From Bryobacteraceae bacterium (lineage in GTDB: Bacteria; Acidobacteriota; Terriglobia; Bryobacterales; Bryobacteraceae), in the NCBI GenBank assembly GCA_025928545.1, contig JAICJH010000017.1, forward strand, positions 40,861 through 104,860: a DNA stretch of 64,000 nt, written 5' to 3'. Made by a program: the position numbers and the translations under genes. The notes beneath the pieces are model-generated. The model was not told where the DNA came from, did not search any database, and was given only the letters and a program-made list of their open reading frames with translations. The first letter of the stretch is position 1. Every line of letters begins with the position of its first letter. This document shows positions 54,424-63,375 of this stretch, one piece after another.

Positions 54424-55300
54424 GATCTCGCGCCGCACTCTGCTGGGTGCCGCCGCTTTAGGAAACCTGATGGCTGAAACGGAATACCGCATTATCGACC
54501 CGCACGTTCATGTCTGGAAACACGATCCGCAGTTTCCGTTCGCGCAGGGCGCCAATGTGCCCGCACGCGACGCCGCGCCCGAAACGTTGCTCGACCTGAT
54601 GAAGACGAATGGCGTTTCGAAAACTGTGATCATCCAGGTGATCCATTACAAATACGACAACAGCTTTCTCGCTTCGGTGCTGAAGCGCTATCCGGGAACG
54701 TTTCAGGGTGTTTGCCGTGTGGATCCGCTGGACCCCGCCGCGCCCGATCACTTGTCGCAGCATACGGCGGAAGGCTTTCGCGGCGTCCGCATCAGTCCCG
54801 CCGCCAATGCGTCGGGGGACTGGTTTAATGGGCCGCTCATGCCGCCTCTATGGAAAAGATGTGCCGATCTGAAAGTTCCGATGACCGTGCTTGCGCCTAT
54901 CGGGCGCATGCCTGCGGTAGCCGCGCAACTGGAAAAGCTGCCGGAGCTGACGGTGGTGATCGATCACATGGCCGATTGCCCGGTCGATCAACCCGCCGAA
55001 CTCGAAAAGCTGATTGCTCTCCAGCGCTATCCGAATGTGTTTGTCAAGATTTCGCACACGTGGTCGCTTTCGAAGCAGCCGTATCCCTGGCTTGACGCAC
55101 AGGAGCATGTGAAGCGTCTGCATCACGCGTTCGGACCGCAGCGACTGATGTGGGCCACCGATTGGCCGATTATTGAAGCGAACTCCACCTACGATAAAGC
55201 TCTCAGCGTTGTCCGCAACGACATGAAATTCCTGAATGACGATGACCGCCGCTGGATGCTCAACCGCACCATCGAACGCGTTTGGCCTTTCGCCGGATGA
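54416..55300 (+). CDS. Tat-exported amidohydrolase (L-fuconolactonase-like, Amidohydro_2)
   Basis: A 294-residue TIM-barrel hydrolase with a short twin-arginine-type leader (MYKISRRTLLGAAALGNL). Metal-site motifs are DPHVHVWKHD (residues 29-38), FRGVRISP, VVIDHMADCP and MWATDWPI near 245. Relatives open sugar lactones or decarboxylate cyclic compounds. It overlaps the preceding isomerase-like gene by eight bases and the Hsp70-like gene by four (ATGA), an uncommon grouping. Cleavage of the leader after residue 17-20 is expected. Confidence 0.86.
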   Translation: MYKISRRTLLGAAALGNLMAETEYRIIDPHVHVWKHDPQFPFAQGANVPARDAAPETLLDLMKTNGVSKTVIIQVIHYKYDNSFLASVLKRYPGTFQGVCRVDPLDPAAPDHLSQHTAEGFRGVRISPAANASGDWFNGPLMPPLWKRCADLKVPMTVLAPIGRMPAVAAQLEKLPELTVVIDHMADCPVDQPAELEKLIALQRYPNVFVKISHTWSLSKQPYPWLDAQEHVKRLHHAFGPQRLMWATDWPIIEANSTYDKALSVVRNDMKFLNDDDRRWMLNRTIERVWPFAG

Positions 55301-56547
55301 CGCGAAAAAAGGCCGCTGGCGCGACCATCGGTATCGACTTCGGAACCACCAACAGTTCAATCGCCTTCGCAGATGAAGCAGGCGAGGTTCACCTTGCCGC
55401 ATTTCCTTTCATGGGCAAGCTGACGGAATCGTATCGTTCGCTGCTTTATCTGGAACAGGCTAAGGAAGCCGGCCGCGAGACGTTAAAATCATGGACCGGG
55501 CCGGCCGGAATCGAACGCTACCTTGCCGCGGAAACCAAAGGACGGTTGATTCAATCGGCGAAATCGTTTCTCAGCAGCCGTACGCTGAAAACGACAGAAG
55601 TCTTCGGACGGCGCCGGACACTCGAAGAGCTGATTGCGCGCATCCTCAAAGATCTGAAAGCCTTCGCCGAAAACCAGTTCGGGATCAAAGTGAACTCCGC
55701 CGTAGTGGGTCGCCCCGTGCAGTTTGTGGGTGCGGCGCACGCGGATGACAACGATTATGCCGAAGGCCGCCTTCGCGAAGCTTTCCGTCTGGCTGGCTTC
55801 GAGAGCGTTGCTTTCGAGATGGAGCCGGTCGGTGCCGCGTACTACTACGAATCGAAACTGGAGCACGATGAGCTGATTCTGATCGGCGACTTCGGGGGCG
55901 GTACCAGCGATTTTTCTCTCATTCACGTGGGACCAACAATCCGCGGCCGGGGACGTAAGCCTGAGGATCTGCTGGGAAATTCAGGCGTCGGAGTTGCCGG
56001 CGATGCCTTCGACGCGAAGATCGTCCGGAAGCTGGTTTCACCGGTTCTGGGAGCGGGCACTCAGATGCGGTCGATGAACAAAATGCTGCCGGTGCCAATC
56101 TGGGTTTACGCGAAGGTCGAGAAATGGCACCATCTATCGTTCCTCAGAACAAAAGAAACGATGAACATGCTGCGTAGCGTCGAAGCGCAGGCGGTGGATG
56201 CGGAGAAGATCGCCGCGCTCGTCCATCTGATCCGTGAAGACCTTGGCTATCAACTGCACCGCGCAGTACAGGCCGTGAAGTGCGAGCTTTCGGAAAACAC
56301 CACCGCGACATTTCGCTTTTCCGATGGAGTGATCGATCTGGCCGAACCCGTTGAGCGAGAGTCGTTCGAAACCTGGATATCCGAAGAACTGGCGCAGATT
56401 TCGGATTGCATTGACGGCCTGTTGGCGAACTGCAGGATTGAGCCGGGGCAAGTGGATAAGGTGTTCCTGACCGGCGGTTCATCATTCGTTCCCGCTGTCC
56501 GGCACATCTTCGAATCGCGCTTCGGAACAGACCGGATTCGCGCCTGA
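55297..56547 (+). CDS. Hsp70-family ATPase (YegD-like), conserved C-terminus cut by an in-frame TGA
   Basis: A 416-residue actin-fold ATPase with only the nucleotide-binding part of Hsp70. Phosphate 1 motif GIDFGTTNSSIAFADE (residues 12-27), phosphate 2 GDFGGGTSDFSLI, connect region and adenosine motif VFLTGGSSFVPAVRHIFE are present. I chose the ATG at 55297 because it overlaps the amidohydrolase stop (ATGA). Just after RIRA the frame meets TGA (56545-56547), but the same frame continues with NEFTSVARGLAL, the normal end of YegD-like proteins. A single base change (GGA to TGA) would explain it. The protein may be slightly truncated, read through, or affected by a sequencing error. Confidence 0.88.
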   Translation: MTRKKAAGATIGIDFGTTNSSIAFADEAGEVHLAAFPFMGKLTESYRSLLYLEQAKEAGRETLKSWTGPAGIERYLAAETKGRLIQSAKSFLSSRTLKTTEVFGRRRTLEELIARILKDLKAFAENQFGIKVNSAVVGRPVQFVGAAHADDNDYAEGRLREAFRLAGFESVAFEMEPVGAAYYYESKLEHDELILIGDFGGGTSDFSLIHVGPTIRGRGRKPEDLLGNSGVGVAGDAFDAKIVRKLVSPVLGAGTQMRSMNKMLPVPIWVYAKVEKWHHLSFLRTKETMNMLRSVEAQAVDAEKIAALVHLIREDLGYQLHRAVQAVKCELSENTTATFRFSDGVIDLAEPVERESFETWISEELAQISDCIDGLLANCRIEPGQVDKVFLTGGSSFVPAVRHIFESRFGTDRIRA

Positions 56548-56607
56548 AATGAATTCACGTCGGTGGCCCGGGGCCTCGCGCTGAAAGCGCGCGATGCGAG
56601 AGCTTAG
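56548..56607 (+). other. in-frame continuation of the Hsp70-like gene after its TGA
   Basis: Nineteen codons after the TGA read NEFTSVARGLALKARDARA and stop at TAG (56605-56607). GLAL after a G/N-x-F-x-S-V-A segment is the usual last helix of this family. The tail ends within four bases of the converging metalloprotease stop codon. Confidence 0.7.
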
Positions 56608-59012
56608 ATCGGGGAACCATCCGGCGGATCCGACGGCTTGCCGACCGTGATCTGCTTCGGGTCATCCTCAAAACGTTTAATCTGGGCCGCCGCATAGACG
56701 GAATGCGCGCGCTCGGCTGGATCGGCGTTTTGCCTCGCCAGTAACCATTTCCTCAAATCATCGAGTTTCACAAAAGCAATTGCGCGCGCCTGCTCCGAAG
56801 CCTGTGCGCTTTGAGCCAGCGTCATCAGCCGGTACAGCACGACATTGCCGATCGTGCGCTGAGTTTCCGTATCGCGCAGGTTGGCGCGCGATGTCTTCCA
56901 GCTACTGGCGATCAGGCGATCGATCACTTCATCCAGTCCTGGATGTTTCGGATCGCGCGAATGATAGTCGATCAGTCTGGTAGCGCGTTCCGGATTCAGC
57001 AGCATCGACGCCGTCATATCGGCGGCCGCTTCCGCGGGCGCCATGGAATCGAAAGTGATTTGGGTGCGTGAATGGAAGTCTTCGCGGGTGGCCTCAAATT
57101 CCGGCGGATGCGGCGGCAGGAGTTTGAGGATGCGTTCCGGAACGGTGAGGGCGGCGGGCTCGATAGTCTTGAGCAAAGCATCCAGAGCGCGGCGTTGTTC
57201 TGCGGCGGGAACCATCTCGGCAATCGTCTGGCCGTCACCCCGTACCGCGTAGGTGTAATTCAGGCCACCCACCACTTTGGCTGCGGCTTCCACTTGATAG
57301 CGATGGAAGAGATACACGGGCGCGAGCACTTCTTCGAGCATGCTCATCGGAAAACCGAACCGGATTTTCTGCTCCGAGAAACCGGCCAGCGCCTTCGCGC
57401 GAACGAGCATGACGCGATTCAAATCGTCGGCTGCATTCGACCCTGTGTCCCAGAGATGCGCCAGGGGATGCGCTCCCCCGGCGGCGCGGGCATCCCGATC
57501 GGAGATGAAAACCATGCCCTTATCGCGCGCTTCATTGAGGATCGCGTTGAGAGAATTCCGTTCGGCTTCCGGCGTAACGCCTGAGGCAAACTGCGAGTAG
57601 CCGTAGCGAATCGCGATCTTATCCCACTCGCCGATGCCCGTTGCGTAGGCGTTCCTCAGATCGATGTCACCGGCCGCATTCAGGGTGACGAACGGCGGAG
57701 GGTAGTCCATCACGGAAGCGCGATCATGCGCGCTGGCGGCGAAGTTGTGCTGCAATCCGAGCATGTGGCCCACTTCGTGAGCCGCTAATTGCCGAAGTCG
57801 CGCGAGCGCCATTTGCTCCATGCGGGGATCGACGGGTTGTCCCTGCTCGTACTTTGCGATCAACCCCTGTGCGATCAGAAAATCCTGTCGGACACGGAGA
57901 GAACCGAGCGAGACCTGACCCTTAATGATTTCGCCCGTGCGTGGATCGGTGATGGCTTCGCCATAGGACCACCCTCTTGTGGACCGATGTATCCACTCAA
58001 TCAGGTTGTAGCGGATATCCATGGGGTCGGCATCGGCGGGAAGCATTTCGACCCGGAAGGCATTGCGGAATCCAGCCGCTTCGAACGCCTGAGACCACCA
58101 CCGCGCGCCATCGAGCAGGGCGGAGCGGATGGGCTCCGGAGTGCCAGGGTCGAGATAGTAAATGATGGGCTTGATTGGCTCGCTGACCGCCGCGGTCGGG
58201 TCGCGTTTTTCGAGCCTGTGCCGGATGATGAAGTGCTGCATCAGCGGCTCGGAGATGGGACTGGAGTAATCCGCGTAGCTGAAACCGATCAGGCCAGCGC
58301 GGGGATCGTACACACGCGGGGTGAAGGGCGTTTCGGGCAGAGCCACGAACGAATGGTGCTCACGGACTGTCAGCGCTTCCGGGCTCGGCGTCACGGATTC
58401 AATCCAGGGCCCGGCATCCTTGCCCCCGAAAGTCAGCAACGCTTCTACTTCGGTGTTGCGGGCGAAATTCTTCGTACGGTCGGGGTAGATGGCGGAACGT
58501 TTTTCATCCAGCGAATAGCTGCCCTGCTTTTGCTTTGCGAGGGTTTCGGGAACGTTGTGCGCATCGCGCAGGAAAAAACCCGTGGCGTCGATCAGGACGC
58601 GGTCGCCTTCTTCCGCTTCCGTGGTGAATCCCCAGATCACGGATTGAGCGAACGATTCTTCCACCGCTCTCCGTTCCTGGATATCCGAAGTCACAGCTCG
58701 ATAGTTCTGGTTCGGCTGGACCAGCAGAACTTTGGGCCCGAAGCGCTCAAAGCGCACGATGATCGAGCCGCCGATTTGCCCCCGGTCGAGGCCGATGTCG
58801 TTCGAGCCGACTCCTGCCGGCAGTGAATTCACGTAGAGAAAATCGTTATTCCAGCGCGATACTTCGAGAAAAACGTGCCCGGCTTTGGCATCGTAGAACA
58901 TCGGGAAATAGCCCGGCATGGCGGTCATTCCCTTCGTCTTTTCCGCAATGGTGCCCGGAGCCTGTGCCGCGGCCAGGCCAACGGCGGCGATGAAAACCAG
59001 GAAAGTGCGCAT
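56604..59012 (-). CDS. secreted zinc metalloprotease, DUF5117/DUF4953 type
   Basis: An 802-residue protein with a signal peptide (RTFLVFIAAVGLAAAQ). The N-terminal DUF5117-like beta domain (MFYDAKAGHVFLEVSRWNND ... VRFERFGPKVLLVQPNQNYRA) leads to a metzincin-type zinc site AAHEVGHMLGLQHNFAAS with a downstream SVMDY Met-turn. The C-terminal part (about 560-800) is helical. Such large proteases are common in acidobacteria and Bacteroidetes and probably work in the periplasm or outside the cell. It starts seven bases after the nrdR stop, in the same direction. Confidence 0.9.
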   Translation of the reverse strand: MRTFLVFIAAVGLAAAQAPGTIAEKTKGMTAMPGYFPMFYDAKAGHVFLEVSRWNNDFLYVNSLPAGVGSNDIGLDRGQIGGSIIVRFERFGPKVLLVQPNQNYRAVTSDIQERRAVEESFAQSVIWGFTTEAEEGDRVLIDATGFFLRDAHNVPETLAKQKQGSYSLDEKRSAIYPDRTKNFARNTEVEALLTFGGKDAGPWIESVTPSPEALTVREHHSFVALPETPFTPRVYDPRAGLIGFSYADYSSPISEPLMQHFIIRHRLEKRDPTAAVSEPIKPIIYYLDPGTPEPIRSALLDGARWWSQAFEAAGFRNAFRVEMLPADADPMDIRYNLIEWIHRSTRGWSYGEAITDPRTGEIIKGQVSLGSLRVRQDFLIAQGLIAKYEQGQPVDPRMEQMALARLRQLAAHEVGHMLGLQHNFAASAHDRASVMDYPPPFVTLNAAGDIDLRNAYATGIGEWDKIAIRYGYSQFASGVTPEAERNSLNAILNEARDKGMVFISDRDARAAGGAHPLAHLWDTGSNAADDLNRVMLVRAKALAGFSEQKIRFGFPMSMLEEVLAPVYLFHRYQVEAAAKVVGGLNYTYAVRGDGQTIAEMVPAAEQRRALDALLKTIEPAALTVPERILKLLPPHPPEFEATREDFHSRTQITFDSMAPAEAAADMTASMLLNPERATRLIDYHSRDPKHPGLDEVIDRLIASSWKTSRANLRDTETQRTIGNVVLYRLMTLAQSAQASEQARAIAFVKLDDLRKWLLARQNADPAERAHSVYAAAQIKRFEDDPKQITVGKPSDPPDGSPI

Positions 59013-59019
59013 GGAGTGA

Positions 59020-59478
59020 TTACCGGTGGGGTTTGACCAGCCGCTCGAGCTCGTTCATGAAGGCCTGCTCGTCCTGAAAGTCGCGGTAGACCGACGCAAA
59101 TCGAACGTAGGCAATCTTATCCACGGCTTTGAGGGCGTCCATCAGGAACTCGCCGATTTCGGAGGTGGTGATTTCGCGATCCGGCGATTCGGTAACCCGA
59201 ACTTCCACCTGGCTGACCAGATCCGAAAGCTTCACCATGCTGACCGGCCGCTTTTCGCAGGCGCGGATGAGGCCATTCAGGACCTTCGTCCGGTCGAATT
59301 TCTCCCGCCGGTTGTCCTTCTTGATGACCATGTAGGGCACTTCGTCGATCCGCTCGTAAGTGGTAAAGCGCTTTTCGCACTTGACGCACTGGCGGCGGCG
59401 GCGAATGGAATCGCCCTCCCGGCTTTCTCGCGAATCGACGACGCGGTCCTCAATATTGCCGCAAAACGGGCAGGTCAC
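59020..59478 (-). CDS. nrdR: transcriptional repressor NrdR
   Basis: The 152-residue repressor of ribonucleotide reductase genes. The zinc ribbon uses C3/C6 (TCPFCGN) and C31/C34 (CVKCEKRF); the ATP-cone (about residues 46-136) starts PYMVIKKDNRREKFDRTKVLNGLIRACEKR. It senses dATP/ATP and binds NrdR boxes. All conserved parts are present and the length is normal. It is divergent from the ECF sigma factor gene and shares a short gap with the downstream metalloprotease gene; no nrd gene or NrdR box was noticed in the window. Confidence 0.97.
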   Translation of the reverse strand: MTCPFCGNIEDRVVDSRESREGDSIRRRRQCVKCEKRFTTYERIDEVPYMVIKKDNRREKFDRTKVLNGLIRACEKRPVSMVKLSDLVSQVEVRVTESPDREITTSEIGEFLMDALKAVDKIAYVRFASVYRDFQDEQAFMNELERLVKPHR

Positions 59479-59674
59479 GAGTGCAGATCCTTCCCGGAGT
59501 TTGTGGAAATCCTCATAACTTCATCAAAATAATAGAATAACAGCCCGCGACCCCGCAATGGAAACATTTCTGCCCCTAGTGGACTTTCCCGAAATAATGA
59601 ACCTATGATGAGAGAGCCTCGTTTCATCTTTCGAAGGGCCCGTTTGGCAGGTGGGGGAAAGCCGGGTCCGGAAG

Positions 59675-59680
59675 AGGAGG
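59675..59680 (+). promoter_or_regulatory. ribosome binding site deciding the sigma factor start
   Basis: A perfect AGGAGG lies eight bases before the ATG at 59689. No comparable site precedes the upstream in-frame ATGs at 59605 and 59608. Confidence 0.8.
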
Positions 59681-59688
59681 CAAGCGCA

Positions 59689-60354
59689 ATGGCGGCAGCA
59701 GTATCGGCGGCGAACTGGACCAGTCCAAACTGGGCGAATTCGGGCGCCATTTGGACTGGAACAGCGTCAAACGCCTTGGATCTGGACAGCACAATTGTCG
59801 AGCGTTGCCTGAGCGGCGACGCAAACGCATGGGAAGACCTCGTGCGCCAGCACACGCGCCGCGTGTACGGTCTCTGCTACCGGTTTACCGGACGCGATTC
59901 GGAAGCCCAGGATCTGACGCAGGACGTGTTCCTGCGGGTTTTCCGGGCGTTGGGGAGCTTTCGATCCGCTGAAGGCTGCTTCACCACCTGGCTGACCCGT
60001 TTGACCCGGAACCTGTTGATCGATCACTATCGCCGGACGCGTAACCAGCGAGTGACGGACTCCATTGAGGAGCAACTCCCCCGGGTTGAGCAGGGTTTTG
60101 TGGCCGTGAGCCGGCCGGATTCCCAATTGGCGGGCCGGGAGGCCAGTGAACTGCTTCAAAACGCTCTGAGCCGGCTCTCGCCGGAGCTCAGGGAAACGAT
60201 TATTCTGAGAGATTTGCAGGAAATGGAATACCGGGAAATCGCCCAGGTTCTGGACATTCCCGAGGGCACGGTGAAGTCGCGGCTGAATCGCGGACGGGCC
60301 GAGTTGGCTCGCTTACTGAAAAAGCATCGGGAAGCGTTTAGATTGAAATGTTGA
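59689..60354 (+). CDS. ECF-type RNA polymerase sigma factor (RpoE-like)
   Basis: A 221-residue sigma factor. Region 2 (YRFTGRDSEAQDLTQDVFLRVFRAL) and region 4 (ILRDLQEMEYREIAQVLDIP, GTVKSRLNRGRAEL) are clear. The ATG at 59689 is chosen by its AGGAGG; an ORF extension to 59605 has no natural composition. The N-terminal 35 residues before region 2 are unusually long and Trp/Asn-containing (ANWTSPNWANSGAIWTG). The gene overlaps its anti-sigma gene by seven bases, so it is almost certainly controlled by it and directs the operon of membrane-stress proteins behind it. Confidence 0.93.
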   Translation: MAAAVSAANWTSPNWANSGAIWTGTASNALDLDSTIVERCLSGDANAWEDLVRQHTRRVYGLCYRFTGRDSEAQDLTQDVFLRVFRALGSFRSAEGCFTTWLTRLTRNLLIDHYRRTRNQRVTDSIEEQLPRVEQGFVAVSRPDSQLAGREASELLQNALSRLSPELRETIILRDLQEMEYREIAQVLDIPEGTVKSRLNRGRAELARLLKKHREAFRLKC

Positions 60355-61013
60355 ATTGCGCCGAATTCGAAGTCTTGCTGGCCGATTCCCTGGACGGGGC
60401 GCTCGCCGCTCCCGGCCGGGAAACGGAGCGGGATTTGTTCGCGCAACATCTGGCATCGTGCGAAGACTGCGCGGCCATGGCAAAGGAAGTTCAAAGCGCC
60501 CTGTCGTTCATGGAACTGGCCGCCGAACCCGAGTTCCCCCAGCCGTTGGTGGGAAAGATTCTGCACGCGACGAATTCCGGTTGGGAGCTGAAACTTCGGA
60601 GCCCGGGCATTCGCGGCTGGATTAACCGGGCATTCGGTCCGGTGCTGCGACCGCGTTTCGTCATGGGAGCCATGCTGACGGTCATGTCGCTGACGATGCT
60701 CACGCGTTGCGCGGGCGGCCCGAAAAGTACGCTGACGGCGGCGGATCTGGATCCGATCCGCCTGTGGTCTTCGCTCGAAACCCGGGGCCACCGGGTCTGG
60801 GATCGCGCTGTCAAGGGCTACGAGAGCATGCGGGTGGTCTACGAGATACGGAATCAGATTAACGACTGGAATCAGCAACAAGCGGCCGATGACGAGGCCG
60901 CTGCCGAGGCCAAGGCAAACAGCAGAAGAATACCGGCGCGGGATACGGAACAACCGGGTGTAAATCCGGGCGCCAAACCGGCCACGGGCGAACCAGCAGG
61001 AACGAAGCGGTAA
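60348..61013 (+). CDS. membrane anti-sigma factor with zinc-binding domain (zf-HC2)
   Basis: A 221-residue protein. The cytoplasmic ZAS/zf-HC2 domain has the H-x3-C-x2-C motif HLASCEDC (H34, C38, C41). A membrane helix (about residues 100-118, FVMGAMLTVMSLTMLTRC) follows, then a helical periplasmic part and an Ala/Pro tail. It holds the overlapping ECF sigma factor inactive until an envelope signal arrives. The regulatory signal is not shown. It is followed after 15 bases, with a GGAGG ribosome site, by the B-box gene. Confidence 0.88.
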   Translation: MLNCAEFEVLLADSLDGALAAPGRETERDLFAQHLASCEDCAAMAKEVQSALSFMELAAEPEFPQPLVGKILHATNSGWELKLRSPGIRGWINRAFGPVLRPRFVMGAMLTVMSLTMLTRCAGGPKSTLTAADLDPIRLWSSLETRGHRVWDRAVKGYESMRVVYEIRNQINDWNQQQAADDEAAAEAKANSRRIPARDTEQPGVNPGAKPATGEPAGTKR

Positions 61014-61028
61014 CGGAGGAAGCCAGCT

Positions 61029-61754
61029 ATGAATTGCGCAGAACATACCGAAATCGCCGCAACCGCATTTTGCCGGGAATGCGGTAAGCCGATGTGCGTG
61101 GATTGCCAGCGCCCCGCCCTCGGGTCAGTCTACTGCGACGCCCATTTGCCGGTAACCGCGTCCGCTTCCGCGCAGCCGCCCTCTCCTTACACGGCCCCGA
61201 CCTACAGGACGCCCCCGGTTTCTTCGCCTTATACCGCGGCAGCCTCCAGTGCTATACCGGACGACACTGTGCATCCTGTGCTCGCCCTGCTGCTGGGTTT
61301 TATTCCGGGCGTCGGCGCCATCTATAACGGGCAATATGCCAAAGGCCTGGTGCATGCCGTCGTTTTCGCTCTTCTGGTCAGCGCCGTTTCCAGCGGGCAC
61401 AGCGCAGGCATGGAAGCGTTCATCGGCATCATGATCGCGGCGTGGGTCTTCTATATGGTTTTCGAGGCGTACCACACGGCGCGAAAACGCCGGTATGGCG
61501 TGGCCGTCGAAGAATTTTCGGGCCAGTTCGAACTGCGAACGGGAAGCGGACGGTTTCCGGCGGGCGCCATTCTGCTGATCGGCCTTGGTTTTATCCTGCT
61601 GCTGGATACCACCGATATCATCAGCATCGACGAATTTGGCAAGTATTGGCCGGTCGGGCTGATCCTGCTGGGAGTGTATCTGCTTTATAACCGCCTCAGC
61701 CCCGATCATAATAGCCAGGCGAATCGCGCCAAAGACGCGGAGGCACGACGATGA
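61029..61754 (+). CDS. B-box zinc-finger membrane protein with DUF5668-like helices
   Basis: A 241-residue protein. The N-terminal B-box-like zinc finger uses C3/H6, C15/C18, C23/C26 and C36/H39 (NCAEHTEIAATAFCRECGKP ... CVDCQRP ... YCDAHLP). A Pro/Ser linker leads to helices (about 90-150 and 180-225); the LFIPGVGAIYNGQYAKGLVHAV segment resembles TM2-type domains and the C-terminal part the DUF5668 (LiaI/LiaF-like) helix pair. It probably senses or supports the inner membrane. ATGA overlap with the next gene. Confidence 0.85.
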   Translation: MNCAEHTEIAATAFCRECGKPMCVDCQRPALGSVYCDAHLPVTASASAQPPSPYTAPTYRTPPVSSPYTAAASSAIPDDTVHPVLALLLGFIPGVGAIYNGQYAKGLVHAVVFALLVSAVSSGHSAGMEAFIGIMIAAWVFYMVFEAYHTARKRRYGVAVEEFSGQFELRTGSGRFPAGAILLIGLGFILLLDTTDIISIDEFGKYWPVGLILLGVYLLYNRLSPDHNSQANRAKDAEARR

Positions 61755-62038
61755 ACGGCCAAAGCCAGTTGTTGTTGCGGGCCATTAAAGGTCCGGTCAT
61801 CATGATCACGCTGGGAGTTTTGTTCGCGATCGACAAGTTCAGCGGCTACTCATTTCGCCAGACTTTTCCGGTGCTGCTGATCGTGATTGGAATCATGCAG
61901 TTGCTGGGGGGCCGCCGGGTAAAAGCGGACTATATTCCTCCGCCCTCGCCAGTGGTAACCTCGCCGCCACCTTTCCGTCCGGCTGAAACACCGCGAGCCG
62001 AAAGCGGGCTCGACCAGAATCAGGAGCCACGCGCATGA
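61751..62038 (+). CDS. small DUF5668 (LiaI/LiaF-like) membrane protein
   Basis: A 95-residue protein with two hydrophobic helices (about residues 15-30 and 40-55, VIMITLGVLFAIDKFSGYSF, PVLLIVIGIMQLLGG) in the DUF5668 pattern, followed by a Pro-rich, charged tail. DUF5668 proteins belong to cell-envelope stress modules. It overlaps both neighbours by four bases (ATGA), a strong sign of coupled translation in this operon. Confidence 0.85.
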   Translation: MNGQSQLLLRAIKGPVIMITLGVLFAIDKFSGYSFRQTFPVLLIVIGIMQLLGGRRVKADYIPPPSPVVTSPPPFRPAETPRAESGLDQNQEPRA

Positions 62039-63375
62039 GAAACCAATCGATCACCGGGCCGTTGATTCTCGTTGTCATCGGTGTCCTGTTCCTGCTGAAT
62101 AATCTCGGACATGACATTCCATTCTGGACGTATATGCGGGATTACTGGCCATTTCTCCTGATCGGAATCGGTGTCATCCGTCTGGGCGAAGTGCTGTTTC
62201 AGGTCAGCAAGGGTGCACCGCTCCAGGCGCAGTCGGGCGGCGGCGGATGGGTGTTGTGGACGGTCCTGCTTTGCGTTGTCATGGCAATCTGGACGGCCGG
62301 ACGCAACGGCATTCACATCGGGCGTCTGAATACGCCAGGAAGCGTAGGTATTCTCGGCAACACGTTCGACTACAACGTGAGTGCGAACAACTCCACCGAC
62401 GGCGTAACCCGTCTGGTGCTGGATAACCTGAACGGCAATCTGACCGTACATGGCGACGACAGCGGACAGGTGAAAGTGACCGGCCACAAAACCGTTCGGG
62501 CCTTCAGTAGAAGCGATGCCGACCGGGCCGACAGGGAAACCGTGCTCCATCTGGAGCGGCAGGGCGATTCGCTGGTGCTGAGTGCCCGCGACCCGGCGCA
62601 CTCCGGCATGCTGAGCATCTCGACCGACCTGGACATCGTGGCGCCGAAAGGCCTCAACGTCGAATCCAGAGCGCGAGGCGATTTGAACGTGGAAGATATG
62701 GGCGGCACGGTGAGTGTGACCGATAGCCGGGGCGATATTCGCCTCAACAACATCGCGAAAGACGTTAGGGTGGAGGGCGTCCGCGGGGGCTTGATTCGCG
62801 TGGCCAGCGTCAAGGGGACGGTGGATCTTCAGGGCCGCGGCGGCGACGTGCAACTCGAAGACGTCGCGGGCCAGGTCACAATCAACGGCGAATTTTCCGG
62901 CACGCTGGAATTTCGCGCACTGGCGAAACCGCTGCATTTCGAATCGTCGCGTTCGGATTTTCGGGTAGAGCAGCTACCTGGCTCGATCACCATGGATCTG
63001 GGCGAAATGAAGATCAACAACGCCGTGGGGCCGGTCAAGTTCCGCACCGGTTCCCGCGACGTTGAAGTCACCGACGTCACAAACTCGCTGGAACTGAACG
63101 TCGATCGCGGGGATATTCAGGTCACCGCGTCGAAGGGTCCACTGCCGAAGATGGACGTCCATTCGCGCAATGGCGATATCACCCTGACATTGCCGGATAA
63201 AGCGGGTTTCGATCTGGATGCGAAGACCGGCGCGGGCGAGGTGGATAACGAATTCGGCGACGCGCTTTCCAACCACAGCGACGGGCGATCCGCCTGGGTA
63301 AAAGGCAAAGTAGGAAGCGGCCCGCAACTGGCGATCGTGACCGACCGCGGGAAACTGACGATCAACAAGAAGTAG
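62035..63375 (+). CDS. LiaF-like membrane protein with DUF4097 beta-strand repeats
   Basis: A 446-residue protein. The first 100 residues hold DUF5668-type helices (GPLILVVIGVLFLLNNLGHD, YWPFLLIGIGVIRLGEVLF, GGWVLWTVLLCVVMAIWTA). The rest is a DUF4097 'putative adhesin' beta-solenoid (SNLDIVAPKGLNVESRARG-like rungs: GDLNVEDMGGTVSVTDSRGD, IRVASVKGTVDLQGRGGDV, VEVTDVTNSLELNVDRGDIQ). This combination is typical of LiaF-like envelope-stress proteins. It faces the outside. It shares ATGA and one-base overlaps with its neighbours. Confidence 0.87.
   Translation: MRNQSITGPLILVVIGVLFLLNNLGHDIPFWTYMRDYWPFLLIGIGVIRLGEVLFQVSKGAPLQAQSGGGGWVLWTVLLCVVMAIWTAGRNGIHIGRLNTPGSVGILGNTFDYNVSANNSTDGVTRLVLDNLNGNLTVHGDDSGQVKVTGHKTVRAFSRSDADRADRETVLHLERQGDSLVLSARDPAHSGMLSISTDLDIVAPKGLNVESRARGDLNVEDMGGTVSVTDSRGDIRLNNIAKDVRVEGVRGGLIRVASVKGTVDLQGRGGDVQLEDVAGQVTINGEFSGTLEFRALAKPLHFESSRSDFRVEQLPGSITMDLGEMKINNAVGPVKFRTGSRDVEVTDVTNSLELNVDRGDIQVTASKGPLPKMDVHSRNGDITLTLPDKAGFDLDAKTGAGEVDNEFGDALSNHSDGRSAWVKGKVGSGPQLAIVTDRGKLTINKK

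Noticed and set aside
56545..56547. selenocysteine codon in the Hsp70-like gene
   Set aside because: The family has glycine, not cysteine, at this place, and no selenocysteine insertion element is visible after it.
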